Made by a program: the position numbers and the translations under genes
Shown here: positions 34,213 through 43,166 of the stretch, in pieces
Layout: each line of letters opens with the position of its first letter
Position numbering within the stretch: the first letter of the stretch is position 1
The notes under the pieces: generated by a model
What the model was told of the DNA's origin: nothing
Seen by the model: only the letters and a program-made list of their open reading frames with translations
Database searches by the model: none
DNA from: SAR202 cluster bacterium
GTDB lineage: Bacteria; Chloroflexota; Dehalococcoidia; Lucifugimonadales; Lucifugimonadaceae
DNA length: 47,777 nt
Assembly (NCBI GenBank): GCA_009392215.1
Contig: VFGZ01000037.1
Coordinates: 1 to 47,777 of the forward strand
Direction: 5' to 3'

Positions 34213-36594
34213 TTAAGTAAGAGCTCCGGCTTTTTCCATACGGTCAATATCCTCATCGGAATAACCGAGAATAGAACGCAGCACAAACCTGGTATCACCA
34301 CCAAGATCAGGTGGGCGTCCAAAGTTCAAAATAATGTCGCCATCCCAGTGCCACGGCAAGGTAGGCAAGAGTCTGCTTTCACCATTCCTGTCATGGAGCA
34401 TTTCGAAAAAGCCGCGTTCATTCAAATGCTCGTTGTACGTCAGTTGTTCACTGGTAAATGAAGCGCTGGCCGGGACACCAGCTTCCTGCAAAATCTCCAT
34501 TGCTTTTTCTGGGTTGATACTGGAGATCCAGGCATTAATCGATTCTTCTACCACCCGTGACCGCTGTCTGCGCTGCTCTGCATTCAAATCCATGAGATCT
34601 GCGGGGACACCAACTATTTTGGCAAGCCTTCTCCACTGATCTTGATCGGTGACAGCGATCGCAACCCAAGAATCATCTCCAAGGGCTTTAAACGCTCCAT
34701 GAGGATAAAAGTTTTCATCTGCGTTACCACTTCTTTCAGATAGATGGCCAGTCAACTGGTATTCGATGAGCGGTCCCGGCATTGTTGCCAGTACTGCCTC
34801 GACCATGGAGAAGTCAATATGGCTGCCTTCCGATGTATTCCGACTAGATCGTAAGGCTGCTACCGCTGCATGAGCCAGTAACATCCCGCATAAGGGATCT
34901 GCCCATGCCATGCCAATCGACGGTGGATTTTCCGGATATCCGTTCAATCCTGCAAATCCTGTGTATATCTGTAGAAGCGTCCCGTAAGCAGCATAGTGAC
35001 GGCTAGGGCCCGATTGCCCGGTACCTGACGCTGAGATCATCACCAGTTTGGGATTTATCTCCTTGAGAACATCCCAACCCAGCCCGAGCCTTTCCATCAC
35101 ACCAGGAGCAAAGTTTTCTACGATGATGTCACTTTTGGCCACAAGGGCCTTTATCGCAGCAAGGCCATCCTCAGACTTCAGGTTAAGAGTAATTCCTAAT
35201 TTGCCCTGTCCAAGTACATCGTGTAGTTGGCCTACGCGACCAGGATCCGGACGACTAGAAGTCTCAACCTTTACAACTTCAGCTCCCATAGACGCCAAGT
35301 AACGAGTACAAGTTGGTCCTGCTATTACCCAGCTAAGATCCGCAACTCTCACACCTTTTAGCGGGAGATAACCGCGTGAGGAATCACCAGCAGATTGATC
35401 ATTATTTGAAACTGACCGTTCCAGCCAGGAAATGTCGACAGACGATTCATGATCCACCTTTTTCTTACTGATCGTTGCGTTTGAATTAGCTTTGCTTATT
35501 CTGAACGGCCTACCCGGAACCTTAATCTCTGACTGCCTCTCGATCTCCACGAAATCAAAATAATCCCGTGCCGCCAGTTGTTCCGAGTCCAGATGTTCTG
35601 CAGGATTCATCATCGGAAAACATGGAATGTGATTCTCCTGCAAGAGATGAAATAACTCTAACTTGGGAGACTTTGAAGTCCACTCAGAAAGGAGGGCAAT
35701 AATTTCTTCTGCGTTTTCCTGTCGTAGCTTCCGATCAGCAAATTTAGGATCAGAACCCCAATCCGGACTACCTAGTAATTTGAGAAAGTTTTTCCACTGA
35801 CGTTCTTCCCGCGGAGATATCGCAATGTGTCCATCCGACGCAGGAAGTAGGGCAAGGTTCGGTCCTGGAACCGACTCAAGCTTTCGAGGTGGTCCGGGTT
35901 TACCGAAGGATCCCGCAGAAAGACCGGTTATGTCCATGAAGGCAAGAGCCTCCTGCATAGAAACATCAATGACGGCACCTTGCCCTATCTCTTCTTTCCT
36001 GAAGATTCCAAACATTGCTGAACATGCAGCTGCAACACCAGCTACGAATTCCGACTGTTCACCACTGGCCCTGACCGGTGGGGTTTTTTCAGGATTTTCT
36101 ACTGGGCCGATAAGACTTTTAGATAAGCCACTTGAATGAAAAATTACAAGATCAGATCCAAGGTATTCCGAAAAAGGTCCTGTAAGACCAAATGGAGTTA
36201 TATAAGTGATCACCAAATTGGGATTCAAACCCCTCAATGAATCCGCATCCAATGACAGTTTTTTCAAATCATTAAGGTGAAAGCCACTCAAAACCAGGTC
36301 AGCATCGACCGCTAATCGATTAAACGTATCCAAGCCATCACTGTCTTTAAGATCGAGATCAACAATACGCTTCCCAAGATGTTGAGAAGCAGATACGGCA
36401 ACAGCAACGCTTACGTCCTCGTGACCGTTTTGACCCACATCTGACGCTGAATTTTCGCCTGCCTGTTGTATTTTTATTACGTCGGCACCCAGTTCAGCAA
36501 AAAGGCGAGCAGATACTGAACTCGCCAATCGAGAACCAATTTCTAAAACCCTGAAACCTGTTAGGAACTCTTGTTGATTATGGGTCTTGGCCAT
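34213..36594 (-). CDS. Fused double-domain CaiB/BaiF CoA-transferase family protein
   Basis: This 793-residue protein carries two family III CoA-transferase modules in tandem, about 1-395 and 410-793, joined by a Ser-rich linker. A single CaiB/BaiF subunit is normally about 400 residues. The C-terminal copy keeps the Asp of the usual MAWADPLCG site (about residue 563). In the N-terminal copy the aligned position reads SEFVAG (about 180), so the nucleophile appears to be Glu. One half may thus be degenerate. The enzymes move CoA between acids. The gene is last in a minus-strand operon with MaoC-type and hydrolase genes, and the gap upstream is 41 nt. Confidence 0.88.
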   Translation of the reverse strand: MAKTHNQQEFLTGFRVLEIGSRLASSVSARLFAELGADVIKIQQAGENSASDVGQNGHEDVSVAVAVSASQHLGKRIVDLDLKDSDGLDTFNRLAVDADLVLSGFHLNDLKKLSLDADSLRGLNPNLVITYITPFGLTGPFSEYLGSDLVIFHSSGLSKSLIGPVENPEKTPPVRASGEQSEFVAGVAAACSAMFGIFRKEEIGQGAVIDVSMQEALAFMDITGLSAGSFGKPGPPRKLESVPGPNLALLPASDGHIAISPREERQWKNFLKLLGSPDWGSDPKFADRKLRQENAEEIIALLSEWTSKSPKLELFHLLQENHIPCFPMMNPAEHLDSEQLAARDYFDFVEIERQSEIKVPGRPFRISKANSNATISKKKVDHESSVDISWLERSVSNNDQSAGDSSRGYLPLKGVRVADLSWVIAGPTCTRYLASMGAEVVKVETSSRPDPGRVGQLHDVLGQGKLGITLNLKSEDGLAAIKALVAKSDIIVENFAPGVMERLGLGWDVLKEINPKLVMISASGTGQSGPSRHYAAYGTLLQIYTGFAGLNGYPENPPSIGMAWADPLCGMLLAHAAVAALRSSRNTSEGSHIDFSMVEAVLATMPGPLIEYQLTGHLSERSGNADENFYPHGAFKALGDDSWVAIAVTDQDQWRRLAKIVGVPADLMDLNAEQRRQRSRVVEESINAWISSINPEKAMEILQEAGVPASASFTSEQLTYNEHLNERGFFEMLHDRNGESRLLPTLPWHWDGDIILNFGRPPDLGGDTRFVLRSILGYSDEDIDRMEKAGALT

Positions 36595-36635
36595 TTCAGT
36601 AAACCGGTTTTTTATCTAAATATTTAATGTAAAGT

Positions 36636-37547
36636 TTAGACCCGTTCCAATAGCCAAGGTCGTATAACCCTTAAGAATCCAGCAGGGTTATCTCCCGGGA
36701 CGAGATGGCCCGATTCAAGAACTACTGCGCTTTCGGAAAATGGATTTCGAGAAGTCATTTCAGCAACCGTTTCACTGGTAAGCACATCGCTATTTCCACC
36801 GCGAATTATCAACGAAGGGCATTTCACAGATTCCCAGTAAGCCCATAGCTGGTCTTGTGAAGCAGCCTGCCTACGGTAGTTCGGATCACGTAATAATCGA
36901 TCGTATTTCCACGTCCATTTCCCATTTTCCATTTGTCGAATGTTGTTCAACAGTGAATTCCTTATCTGATCCAAAGACCTTTGCGGCACATAAAAATGAA
37001 CCCTTTCAACAAATTCTTCAAATGTGTCAAGTTCATCGGGCATAGTCACGAAGTTTCTAATCCGGCTGCGTCCTGATCGCATACCACTCGGTCCGGTATC
37101 AACAACCACCAGGTTAGAAATCAGATGAGGGTTTCTAGAAGCAAAAACATATGCGTTTCTGCCGCCCATGGATAATCCCACCAGATTAATTCCGCTGACT
37201 CCAAGGGATTTTATGAACTCATCAAGATCATTTTGCTGTGTTTCTAGTGAATAGTCACCGTCAGTTGCCCATTCGCTATCCCCATGACCACGCTGATCTA
37301 AGCTGATCAAGTGAAATCTGTCAGCAAGGCCCAAAGTGATGAGATCCCATGCATGTGAAGTCTGTGCAAAGCCATGCAACAAAACCACCGCTGGTAAACC
37401 TCGATCGCCCCATTCGGTGTAGCTGAGCCGCAATTCACTCGTATCAAAAGTTCGGGTAGTCGGGACAAACTCTTCAGAGAATTCAACGCCACGACCTCTG
37501 GCAGCCTTGTAAAGCGACTCGAGTGGTGCTCGCTGATTACTAGGCAT
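36636..37547 (-). CDS. Alpha/beta fold hydrolase
   Basis: This 303-residue protein has a classic alpha/beta hydrolase fold: oxyanion strand LLHGFAQTSHAWD (HG at 58-59), DQRGHGDS, nucleophile S126 in GLSMGGR, probable acid in GGNSDVLT and base His in ESGHLVPGDNP. It could be an esterase, lactonase or C-C bond hydrolase. The substrate is unknown. Its start overlaps the preceding MaoC-type gene by 8 nt, so translation is probably coupled. It is followed 41 nt later by the fused CoA-transferase gene. Confidence 0.9.
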   Translation of the reverse strand: MPSNQRAPLESLYKAARGRGVEFSEEFVPTTRTFDTSELRLSYTEWGDRGLPAVVLLHGFAQTSHAWDLITLGLADRFHLISLDQRGHGDSEWATDGDYSLETQQNDLDEFIKSLGVSGINLVGLSMGGRNAYVFASRNPHLISNLVVVDTGPSGMRSGRSRIRNFVTMPDELDTFEEFVERVHFYVPQRSLDQIRNSLLNNIRQMENGKWTWKYDRLLRDPNYRRQAASQDQLWAYWESVKCPSLIIRGGNSDVLTSETVAEMTSRNPFSESAVVLESGHLVPGDNPAGFLRVIRPWLLERV

Positions 37548-38013
37548 CAGGTACTATGGTTACCTCTGCAACTCCAACCAGTCGACCAGTTTTATCGATT
37601 CCCTCGATAGCAAAATCTACAAAGTTTTTCCCTTTTTCGCTGCGCTTACCAACTACCTCGCCCGTGAAAATAACCTCGTCGCCAGCACGGAATGGATTAA
37701 TACCTTTGTAGGTTAGAGTTCCACCGTTATAGAAGGATTCGGCTGGAAAACATGCTTCGATCATTTGGTTAACGTACGCCATGGTCATAACGCCTGCGTT
37801 AGCGGTTGTGCCAAAAAGAGATTTCTTAGCAAAATCCACATCGTTGTGCAGGTTTTTTCTCTCTTCGTGCGGCTTCATACCTCTAACTTGAGGGATCCTG
37901 GAATGCTCTGAAGGTACATCCATCGTTTCCTGGGTTTCTCCGATCTCGAACGGTGGCAGCTCGTCACCAACATTGATCGATTCAAAACTTTGATTCTTAC
38001 TCAACTGGGTCAT
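37540..38013 (-). CDS. MaoC-like / hot-dog fold dehydratase family protein (C-terminal-type half)
   Basis: This 157-residue protein matches hot-dog dehydratases of the MaoC/FAS1-like group. The H-x-D-x2-F-A-x5-G pattern (NLHNDVDFAKKSLFG) is the position of the catalytic Asp/His pair, and FRAGDEVIFTGEVVGKR follows as the family's substrate-side strand. These enzymes hydrate or dehydrate beta-hydroxyacyl thioesters. A second hot-dog protein is encoded just upstream, and the two are probably the halves of a heteromeric enzyme. It overlaps the downstream hydrolase gene by 8 nt. Confidence 0.82.
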   Translation of the reverse strand: MTQLSKNQSFESINVGDELPPFEIGETQETMDVPSEHSRIPQVRGMKPHEERKNLHNDVDFAKKSLFGTTANAGVMTMAYVNQMIEACFPAESFYNGGTLTYKGINPFRAGDEVIFTGEVVGKRSEKGKNFVDFAIEGIDKTGRLVGVAEVTIVPDA

Positions 38014-38052
38014 ATATCAGCATTCCTTCCGATCTATTTATACTGACAACTC

Positions 38053-38538
38053 TTAAGAAAGATTTTGACCTTTGATGTACTCGAAAATACATGTGTAGTC
38101 ATATTCAGCGACTTTGTCCTGATCCTGATTTGTCAACTCGACACGGAAGGTCACAAATTTGCTCCCCCTTTTTTCATATTTCTCCAAAACATGTGCATAA
38201 CTGGTGATCATGTCACCGACCTTTATGGGATTAAACCATCGAGCAGTACATTTGGCGAAAGGTGTTTGACGAGAATTTTCTTCAACTAACTCTAACGCGG
38301 TGTAGCCCGCAGACTGGGCCACGGAGTGTCTTCGAAGTGGACCTTCCCTGAATATAGTGGTGGGCATCGCAAGTTCACCTTCGGACGCATGAACATATCT
38401 GGGATTGAAGTTCCTGACGTCAATTGCGTATGTCGCAACAGTCTCGGAAGTAATTGCCAAGGTCAGTTCGTCGCCTTTGGTCCCCGGCTCTACAACATCC
38501 CATTCCCATCGTTTGTCATTGATTATGTAATCGCGCAA
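38053..38538 (-). CDS. FAS1-like / MaoC N-terminal-type dehydratase family protein
   Basis: This 161-residue hot-dog protein matches the MaoC N-terminal-like type. It includes the RNFNPRYVHASEG region, FREGPLRRHSVAQSAGYTALELV, and the KVGDMITSYAHVLEKYEKRGSKFVTF strand that repeats the pattern of the neighbour. It ends 39 nt before the partner hot-dog gene. Two-protein hydratases of this kind act on enoyl-CoA or related thioesters. The conserved catalytic residues seem to lie in the partner. It heads a four-gene minus-strand operon that ends with the fused CoA-transferase. Confidence 0.8.
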   Translation of the reverse strand: MRDYIINDKRWEWDVVEPGTKGDELTLAITSETVATYAIDVRNFNPRYVHASEGELAMPTTIFREGPLRRHSVAQSAGYTALELVEENSRQTPFAKCTARWFNPIKVGDMITSYAHVLEKYEKRGSKFVTFRVELTNQDQDKVAEYDYTCIFEYIKGQNLS

Positions 38539-38721
38539 TATTTATGACATCCTGATCTAATAATCAGCTAATTACCCATACGGGCCAACTTCGAATCTAC
38601 CATAGACTGAATTTCTTGTTCCGCTTAGTTCAGTTCCTAAAGTATCTCTCCAATTTGCTGACCCAGAGGCGGGACAGCACGATCGACAGAAAATTAATCT
38701 CCGAAACTTTTCGAGTCCCCA

Positions 38722-39576
38722 CTAACTTTGAGCTAGTTGAAATAAAGGTCGCCTGCCTCTAGCCTCATTTTTCAAGATGGCTTCTTCATCTGAATTGATT
38801 ACTGTAAAATTCTGAACCAATTCCACTGCCATTTTCCACAGTTCTGGGTCTCCTGGGGGTATCAGCGCTGTAACCGGCTGGGAGAGAGTCCATCGAAGAG
38901 CTAATTCCATCAATTCCCTGTCTTCAATTGGGGCGTACCAGCATTTTTCCCTAACCCTGTCCTGCCTATCTGATAAACCATGATGGGCAGCACCTTTAAG
39001 TGCCAGACGGTAGATCCCACGCCGCTCAGCTTCTGCCATTATTTGGGACCCAAAACCAGATTCATACCAAGTTGTGAAATTAACAGGGAATAACACTGAA
39101 TCAAATTCGAATCGGTTCATGAGTTCAAGAGCAACCTCAGCTGAATGAGCCGAAAACCCGAGATATCGTACCTTGCCAGCGTCCCTAGCGCGTAAAAGCA
39201 CTTCAAGTGCGCCCCCTGGTCCAGTTGCAATCTCAAGGTCTTCTTGGCTCGACATAGCGTGCAATTGATATAAGTCGAAGTGATCAGTGCGGAGCAGCCG
39301 AAGTGACTCTTCTAGTTCTGATTGCGCAGTAAATGCATCACGTTTATTAGTCTTACATGCCAAGAACACGTCTTTACGGTATGGCTCCAAGGCAGGCCCC
39401 AACATGTTCTGGGCATTGCCATAAGAGGGGGCTACATCAAAGTAATTAATCCCTTGATCTATCGCCCATGAGACATAGCGCTCTGAATCTTCAGAAGTTT
39501 CATTGCTTACGACTATCCCTGCAAAAGCGACGATAGAAAGCGCATCACCTGATGAACCATACTCTCTATACTCCAA
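38722..39576 (-). CDS. Aldo/keto reductase
   Basis: This 284-residue TIM-barrel reductase starts at TTG 39574-39576 and reads MEYREYGSSGDALS, the typical N-terminus of the family. AAGGAG lies 6 nt before it. An upstream ATG at 39624 would add 16 residues not seen in the family. The catalytic tetrad is D47, Y52 (DVAPSYGNA), K75 (LACKTNK) and H106 (YQLHAMSS). Aldo/keto reductases use NADPH to reduce carbonyls. The substrate is unknown. It is isolated by gaps of about 180 nt on both sides. Confidence 0.9.
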   Translation of the reverse strand: MEYREYGSSGDALSIVAFAGIVVSNETSEDSERYVSWAIDQGINYFDVAPSYGNAQNMLGPALEPYRKDVFLACKTNKRDAFTAQSELEESLRLLRTDHFDLYQLHAMSSQEDLEIATGPGGALEVLLRARDAGKVRYLGFSAHSAEVALELMNRFEFDSVLFPVNFTTWYESGFGSQIMAEAERRGIYRLALKGAAHHGLSDRQDRVREKCWYAPIEDRELMELALRWTLSQPVTALIPPGDPELWKMAVELVQNFTVINSDEEAILKNEARGRRPLFQLAQS

Positions 39577-39582
39577 TTTTTT

Positions 39583-39588
39583 CTCCTT
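39583..39588 (-). promoter_or_regulatory. Shine-Dalgarno AAGGAG that sets the aldo/keto reductase TTG start
   Basis: AAGGAG on the minus strand lies 6 nt before TTG 39576, which begins the family-typical MEYREYG. It therefore decides the start. Confidence 0.75.
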
Positions 39589-39745
39589 AATTTCTGGAAA
39601 GCCTATCAGTAGGCTACTAGCCAAATATCATCGTAAACCCGAACGATTAATGCCAACTATCAATCCATACTGAAAACGGAAAGGCACATTATGGCGATGA
39701 GCTTCCAAAAAAAGCCTTGGAGCACTATAAGACTCTGATACTCAC

Positions 39746-40858
39746 TCAGCTAACTGTGACCGTGGCTCCAACCGCAGCGTTGAACCGAGGTAATAACTCC
39801 CCAGTAAATAATTCCGTGCTGTGAAGCCATGCAAGACGGTCATCGTCATTAATCCAACCAAACTCCATCATCGACAAAGTACCGAAAGGACCAGTTTCCT
39901 CCCAAAGTTGCAATAATCTATCCAAGGCCGTGTCCACATCACCGACAATGACAAGTTCGTTGATGAAATAATCCACATCTACATCAGAATCAGCCATAGA
40001 TAAATCCCGTTTCATAACTCCCAAGCCTCCACGCCGTCCAATTGCCTTTCCAACGTATTCATAGGCAGTAGTGACAGCGTTACCGCGAGCACGTTTTTCA
40101 GCCTCTTTAGTGGTATCGGCCAAGAAAACTGTACGAGCAATATTCCAGTCTTCTCTTTTCGGCTTTAAACCCACGCCATCCGCAGTTAACTCGTATGTAT
40201 CCCATTGGTCTTTGAGAACATTACCCGGAATAATCGAGTGACTAAAAGGATGAAATCCGAGCAAGGCAGCAACCTTAACCGAACCCGAACCACGAGAGGT
40301 CACAGGTACTGAAATAGGCGGGTACGGACGTTGCAACGGCTTTTGAACCACACCAAAACCCATCTCATCACTATTGGATTCAAGTTTGACAGTCCAGTGA
40401 TCACCGACAAGCTCATATGGACCATCGGAAGTCCATATTTTCAGAATAATTCCTATCGCTTCAGAAAGACGAGACTGCATCTCGCTAGGCTCCTGACCAT
40501 ACATGGAAAAATCTGCAGGAGAGCCCCCATACCCGAAGGCAAGGTTCAGTCTTCCATGTGAAAAATGATCTAGGAATGCTAGTCGATGCGCCACCTGTGC
40601 AGGGTGATGAAGGTTCAGGAGCACGGGTGCAGGGCCAAGTCGCATTCGCTTGGTCTGACGAAACACGGCTGCAATGAACATCTCTGGACTAACAATAGGC
40701 TCCCAAGCCAGAGTGTGGTGCTCGCCAACCCAGAACTCATCATATCCAAGGTCTTCGGCACGCAAAGCCAGTTCCATATCCTCGTCGTGACACTGAGCTA
40801 AAGGCTTGTCAGGGGAATGAAACGGCATGATAAAAATGCCGCTTTTAACGCTTTGCAA
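39746..40858 (-). CDS. LLM-class flavin-dependent oxidoreductase
   Basis: This 370-residue protein starts at TTG 40856-40858, with GAGG 6 nt upstream. It then reads MQSVKSGIFIMPFHSPDKP, like bacterial luciferase-like (LLM) proteins. An ATG at 40963 would add 35 unrelated residues. Family motifs are DEFWVGEHHTLAW, LLNLHHPAQVAHRLAFLDH, GRLNLAFGYGGSP and the TSRGSGS segment for FMN phosphate. LLM enzymes are FMN- or F420-dependent monooxygenases or reductases. Expansions of these are characteristic of SAR202. The substrate is unknown. Confidence 0.92.
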   Translation of the reverse strand: MQSVKSGIFIMPFHSPDKPLAQCHDEDMELALRAEDLGYDEFWVGEHHTLAWEPIVSPEMFIAAVFRQTKRMRLGPAPVLLNLHHPAQVAHRLAFLDHFSHGRLNLAFGYGGSPADFSMYGQEPSEMQSRLSEAIGIILKIWTSDGPYELVGDHWTVKLESNSDEMGFGVVQKPLQRPYPPISVPVTSRGSGSVKVAALLGFHPFSHSIIPGNVLKDQWDTYELTADGVGLKPKREDWNIARTVFLADTTKEAEKRARGNAVTTAYEYVGKAIGRRGGLGVMKRDLSMADSDVDVDYFINELVIVGDVDTALDRLLQLWEETGPFGTLSMMEFGWINDDDRLAWLHSTELFTGELLPRFNAAVGATVTVS

Positions 40859-40864
40859 TGTATA

Positions 40865-40868
40865 CCTC
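40865..40868 (-). promoter_or_regulatory. Shine-Dalgarno GAGG that sets the LLM oxidoreductase TTG start
   Basis: GAGG on the minus strand lies 6 nt before TTG 40858, immediately before the first residue of the LLM core. Confidence 0.6.
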
Positions 40869-41061
40869 GACTCTGAATTTGAATATGCGCGGAGTTTAGT
40901 GGAGGTCACTACAAGAATCAATGGCCATGCCGACACATAGATCGACACAAAAAGTCCTCGCATTACTGCAAGGACTTTTCAATAACTTGTTTTCGAGGAA
41001 AATTACAGATTAATTTTTATGACACGCAATTACATCTGTATGGATTTTCCAATGAAATGAA

Positions 41062-41694
41062 TTATCCGAACGATCTTACAACCTCAAACAGAGCACGATT
41101 AAGTTGAGTGAAATTGCTTATCCACTCTCTTATGTCTTCAGCTACATCTGCAGGCCAGTCACCGGGGGATGCACTTATAAACTGCTCCGCGGCTTCCAGA
41201 GAAGGCAGTCCGACTCGATGGATAACACGATTCATCGGGACACCAGTCAACGGGCGTAATAAACTGGATGAAATCCCATTTTTCAGCTGATCAGGGCCAA
41301 TTTTGGCCTCTACCCTACGGGTAATCTCAACCAAATTTGCTACTGAACCAATCTTAACAGGACCGCCAGTCATTACCACATATTTGGTCTTACCCACTAA
41401 AGTGCGGTCTGGATCGTTAGTAACCTCCATGTTGAAGAAGCCCTGGTCAAGCAATTTTGGACTGCCGGCCCGGTCCATAAGCCCAGATTCCATAGCCTTT
41501 CTATTTTCTAGAGCCTGCACCTGCTGTTCAGCCAATGACTCATAAACGCCACCAACTATGATGAGAGAAGGCTTCGCAAGGTTTTGCCCCATTGCAACGT
41601 TTTTTCGATTGTGAGCATCGTTGTGTGCGTTGAGTGCTTCGATAAATTTTGACGGCTGGCTCGCCTCAAAACTTCTCATAAGAATTATTGACAC
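41062..41694 (-). CDS. Protein of unknown function, two alpha/beta repeats
   Basis: I do not recognise this 210-residue protein. It starts at GTG 41692-41694 with AGGAG 8 nt upstream, so it is very likely real. It has two similar halves, each a strand-helix-strand unit that recalls small dimeric alpha/beta-barrel domains such as ABM or NIPSNAP types. The halves are about 1-110 and 105-210, the second beginning KYVVMTGGPVKIG. No membrane segment, signal peptide or catalytic motif stands out. It lies between the flavin oxidoreductase gene and the divergent cupin gene. Confidence 0.65.
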   Translation of the reverse strand: MSIILMRSFEASQPSKFIEALNAHNDAHNRKNVAMGQNLAKPSLIIVGGVYESLAEQQVQALENRKAMESGLMDRAGSPKLLDQGFFNMEVTNDPDRTLVGKTKYVVMTGGPVKIGSVANLVEITRRVEAKIGPDQLKNGISSSLLRPLTGVPMNRVIHRVGLPSLEAAEQFISASPGDWPADVAEDIREWISNFTQLNRALFEVVRSFG

Positions 41695-41973
41695 TTATTT
41701 GACTCCTGTAGATTGGTAAAGTCCCCGACATGACACTAACTGAAAAAAGTATTTTTCACCTGAAAACTTTAAATTAGAAAAACTCATAAATATCAAAAAA
41801 CGTTATTTACTGTAAGCACATCTGCTTTCAATACACGCCATAGAATCTGCTTGCCGCTCGGCGAAAAAGCTAGCAGGCTTTCATAGATCGAAGGTCGGAT
41901 CCAAGAAAACTCTGATAATTACATTCCAGTAAGCAAGCTGTTAAAGCTAAAACCCAATTAGGAGACTTAACTT

Positions 41974-42342
41974 ATGGCCTCACTCGAAACACGATCATTC
42001 GAAAATCCTGACCAATCAATGGCGCCAGATAAAACAGACGCCAGGGTAATCAATTTCGGAAGCGTTGCGGCAGCAAAAGTAACCCTGCAACCAGGCTGGA
42101 GCTGGAGCAGTTGTATTAAACCGGCAGTGGGGACTGAAAGTTGTGAGACTGGACATATCGGGGTAGTTACGAAGGGGAAACTCCGCGTCAAGCACGATGA
42201 CGGAACAGAAGTCGTGATAGTTGCAGGCGAAGCATACTCACTAGCGCCCGGGCATGACGGTTGGGTCGAAGGAAACGAGACAGTTGAAGCTTATGAATTC
42301 AACAACACAGGCAAAACCTATGCAGTCTGGGATGAAGGTTAA
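41974..42342 (+). CDS. Cupin domain protein
   Basis: This 122-residue protein has the single-cupin beta barrel. The first motif is approximated by GWSWSSCIKP and GHIGVVTKGKLRVKHDDG, the second by GEAYSLAPGHDGWVEGNE. Fewer metal-binding His residues are seen than in classical cupins (the H at GHIG and at PGHDGW). It is therefore possibly a ligand-binding or weak-metal cupin. GGAGA precedes the ATG by about 8 nt. It may be co-transcribed with the RidA gene 130 nt downstream. The function is unknown. Confidence 0.82.
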   Translation: MASLETRSFENPDQSMAPDKTDARVINFGSVAAAKVTLQPGWSWSSCIKPAVGTESCETGHIGVVTKGKLRVKHDDGTEVVIVAGEAYSLAPGHDGWVEGNETVEAYEFNNTGKTYAVWDEG

Positions 42343-42472
42343 ACACGAACAGATTCGAGTGATACACATTTTTCTAAATAAACCCATCTCCTGTTCCTAA
42401 TAAGCTAAGAAGTCCTCCAGCCTTGCAGAATATTCCGACGTTTTAATCAGTGATATGTAGGAGTTCATCAAG

Positions 42473-42841
42473 ATGCCAAAAATTGAAAGCCCTGAGCCTT
42501 TTTACTCGATGTCACGTCGCGCCGGAGACATGCTCTTCCTTTCTGGATTCGGTCCGGTAAAGGACGGCGAAGTAATTGGTGCAAACATCGAAGAACAAAC
42601 AATTTTCACTATGGATGCTATGAAAGACGTCCTGGAGAGCGAAGGAGCCACATGGGATCACGCTATGCGGGTTAACGTGTTTCTCCTGAATATGCAGGAT
42701 AGGGATGGCTTCAACGCCACATACATGAACTACTTCAAAAAACGACAGCGCATGCCCACGCGTCGTCTCATCGGCGCGGGTGATATGTATCTGGGAATTT
42801 TAGTGGAAATAGATGCTGTCGCATATCTCGGCGATACTTAA
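42473..42841 (+). CDS. RidA family protein (enamine/imine deaminase type)
   Basis: This 122-residue protein matches RidA/YjgF/UK114. Conserved features are the SGFGP strand, the FTMDAMKDVLESEGATWDHAMRVNVFLLNM helix-strand and the PTRRLIG segment. R97 in PTR corresponds to the catalytic Arg of the family, and the final strand is LVEIDAVAYL. RidA proteins hydrolyse reactive 2-aminoacrylate and related enamines or imines. Its exact subgroup is unclear, as the usual SxxxP loop is changed. GGAG lies about 9 nt before the ATG. Confidence 0.88.
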   Translation: MPKIESPEPFYSMSRRAGDMLFLSGFGPVKDGEVIGANIEEQTIFTMDAMKDVLESEGATWDHAMRVNVFLLNMQDRDGFNATYMNYFKKRQRMPTRRLIGAGDMYLGILVEIDAVAYLGDT

Positions 42842-43166
42842 GATAGGTCTAAAAAACCGTAAGGTTTGTTACTGCGCCTCTCTCCAAAAAACGGAAATAT
42901 ATCGCACGATCTGTGATCGTCTTAGTACATAAATTTTTGTACTACACTCGATTCTTTTCATCGCCTGGACAGCAGAAGGCGCATCTGGGAACTTACGGTA
43001 CAGATACCGGATTTGTTTAAAGCATCTTCGTAGGCCTTTCAAACTGTGTGAACACTGGCCAATTAAATTGCTAACTCCACTACACCAACGTAATTATTCA
43101 TTACCACGGGTAGACTATCTTTATAGTGCTCAGATCAATGGCCAGTAAAAAGCTGACGAGGAACAT
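42842..43166. other. 325-nt intergenic region with two dyads
   Basis: The region lies between the RidA gene and a Gfo/Idh/MocA gene. It contains two inverted repeats close together (described separately at 42906-42944) and a weak AAACC/GGTTT hairpin just after the RidA stop. GAGG precedes the ATG at 43167. I see no further gene. Confidence 0.5.
42906..42944. promoter_or_regulatory. Pair of adjacent inverted repeats (possible operators)
   Basis: ACGATC (42906-42911) pairs with GATCGT (42915-42920) around TGT. TAGTACA (42923-42929) pairs with TGTACTA (42938-42944) around TAAATTTT. Two short dyads in 39 nt upstream of a gene suggest transcription-factor sites. No regulator can be named. Confidence 0.35.

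Noticed and set aside
42851-42872. AAACC/GGTTT hairpin after RidA as terminator
   Set aside because: The stem is only 5 bp and no T run follows on the RidA side.
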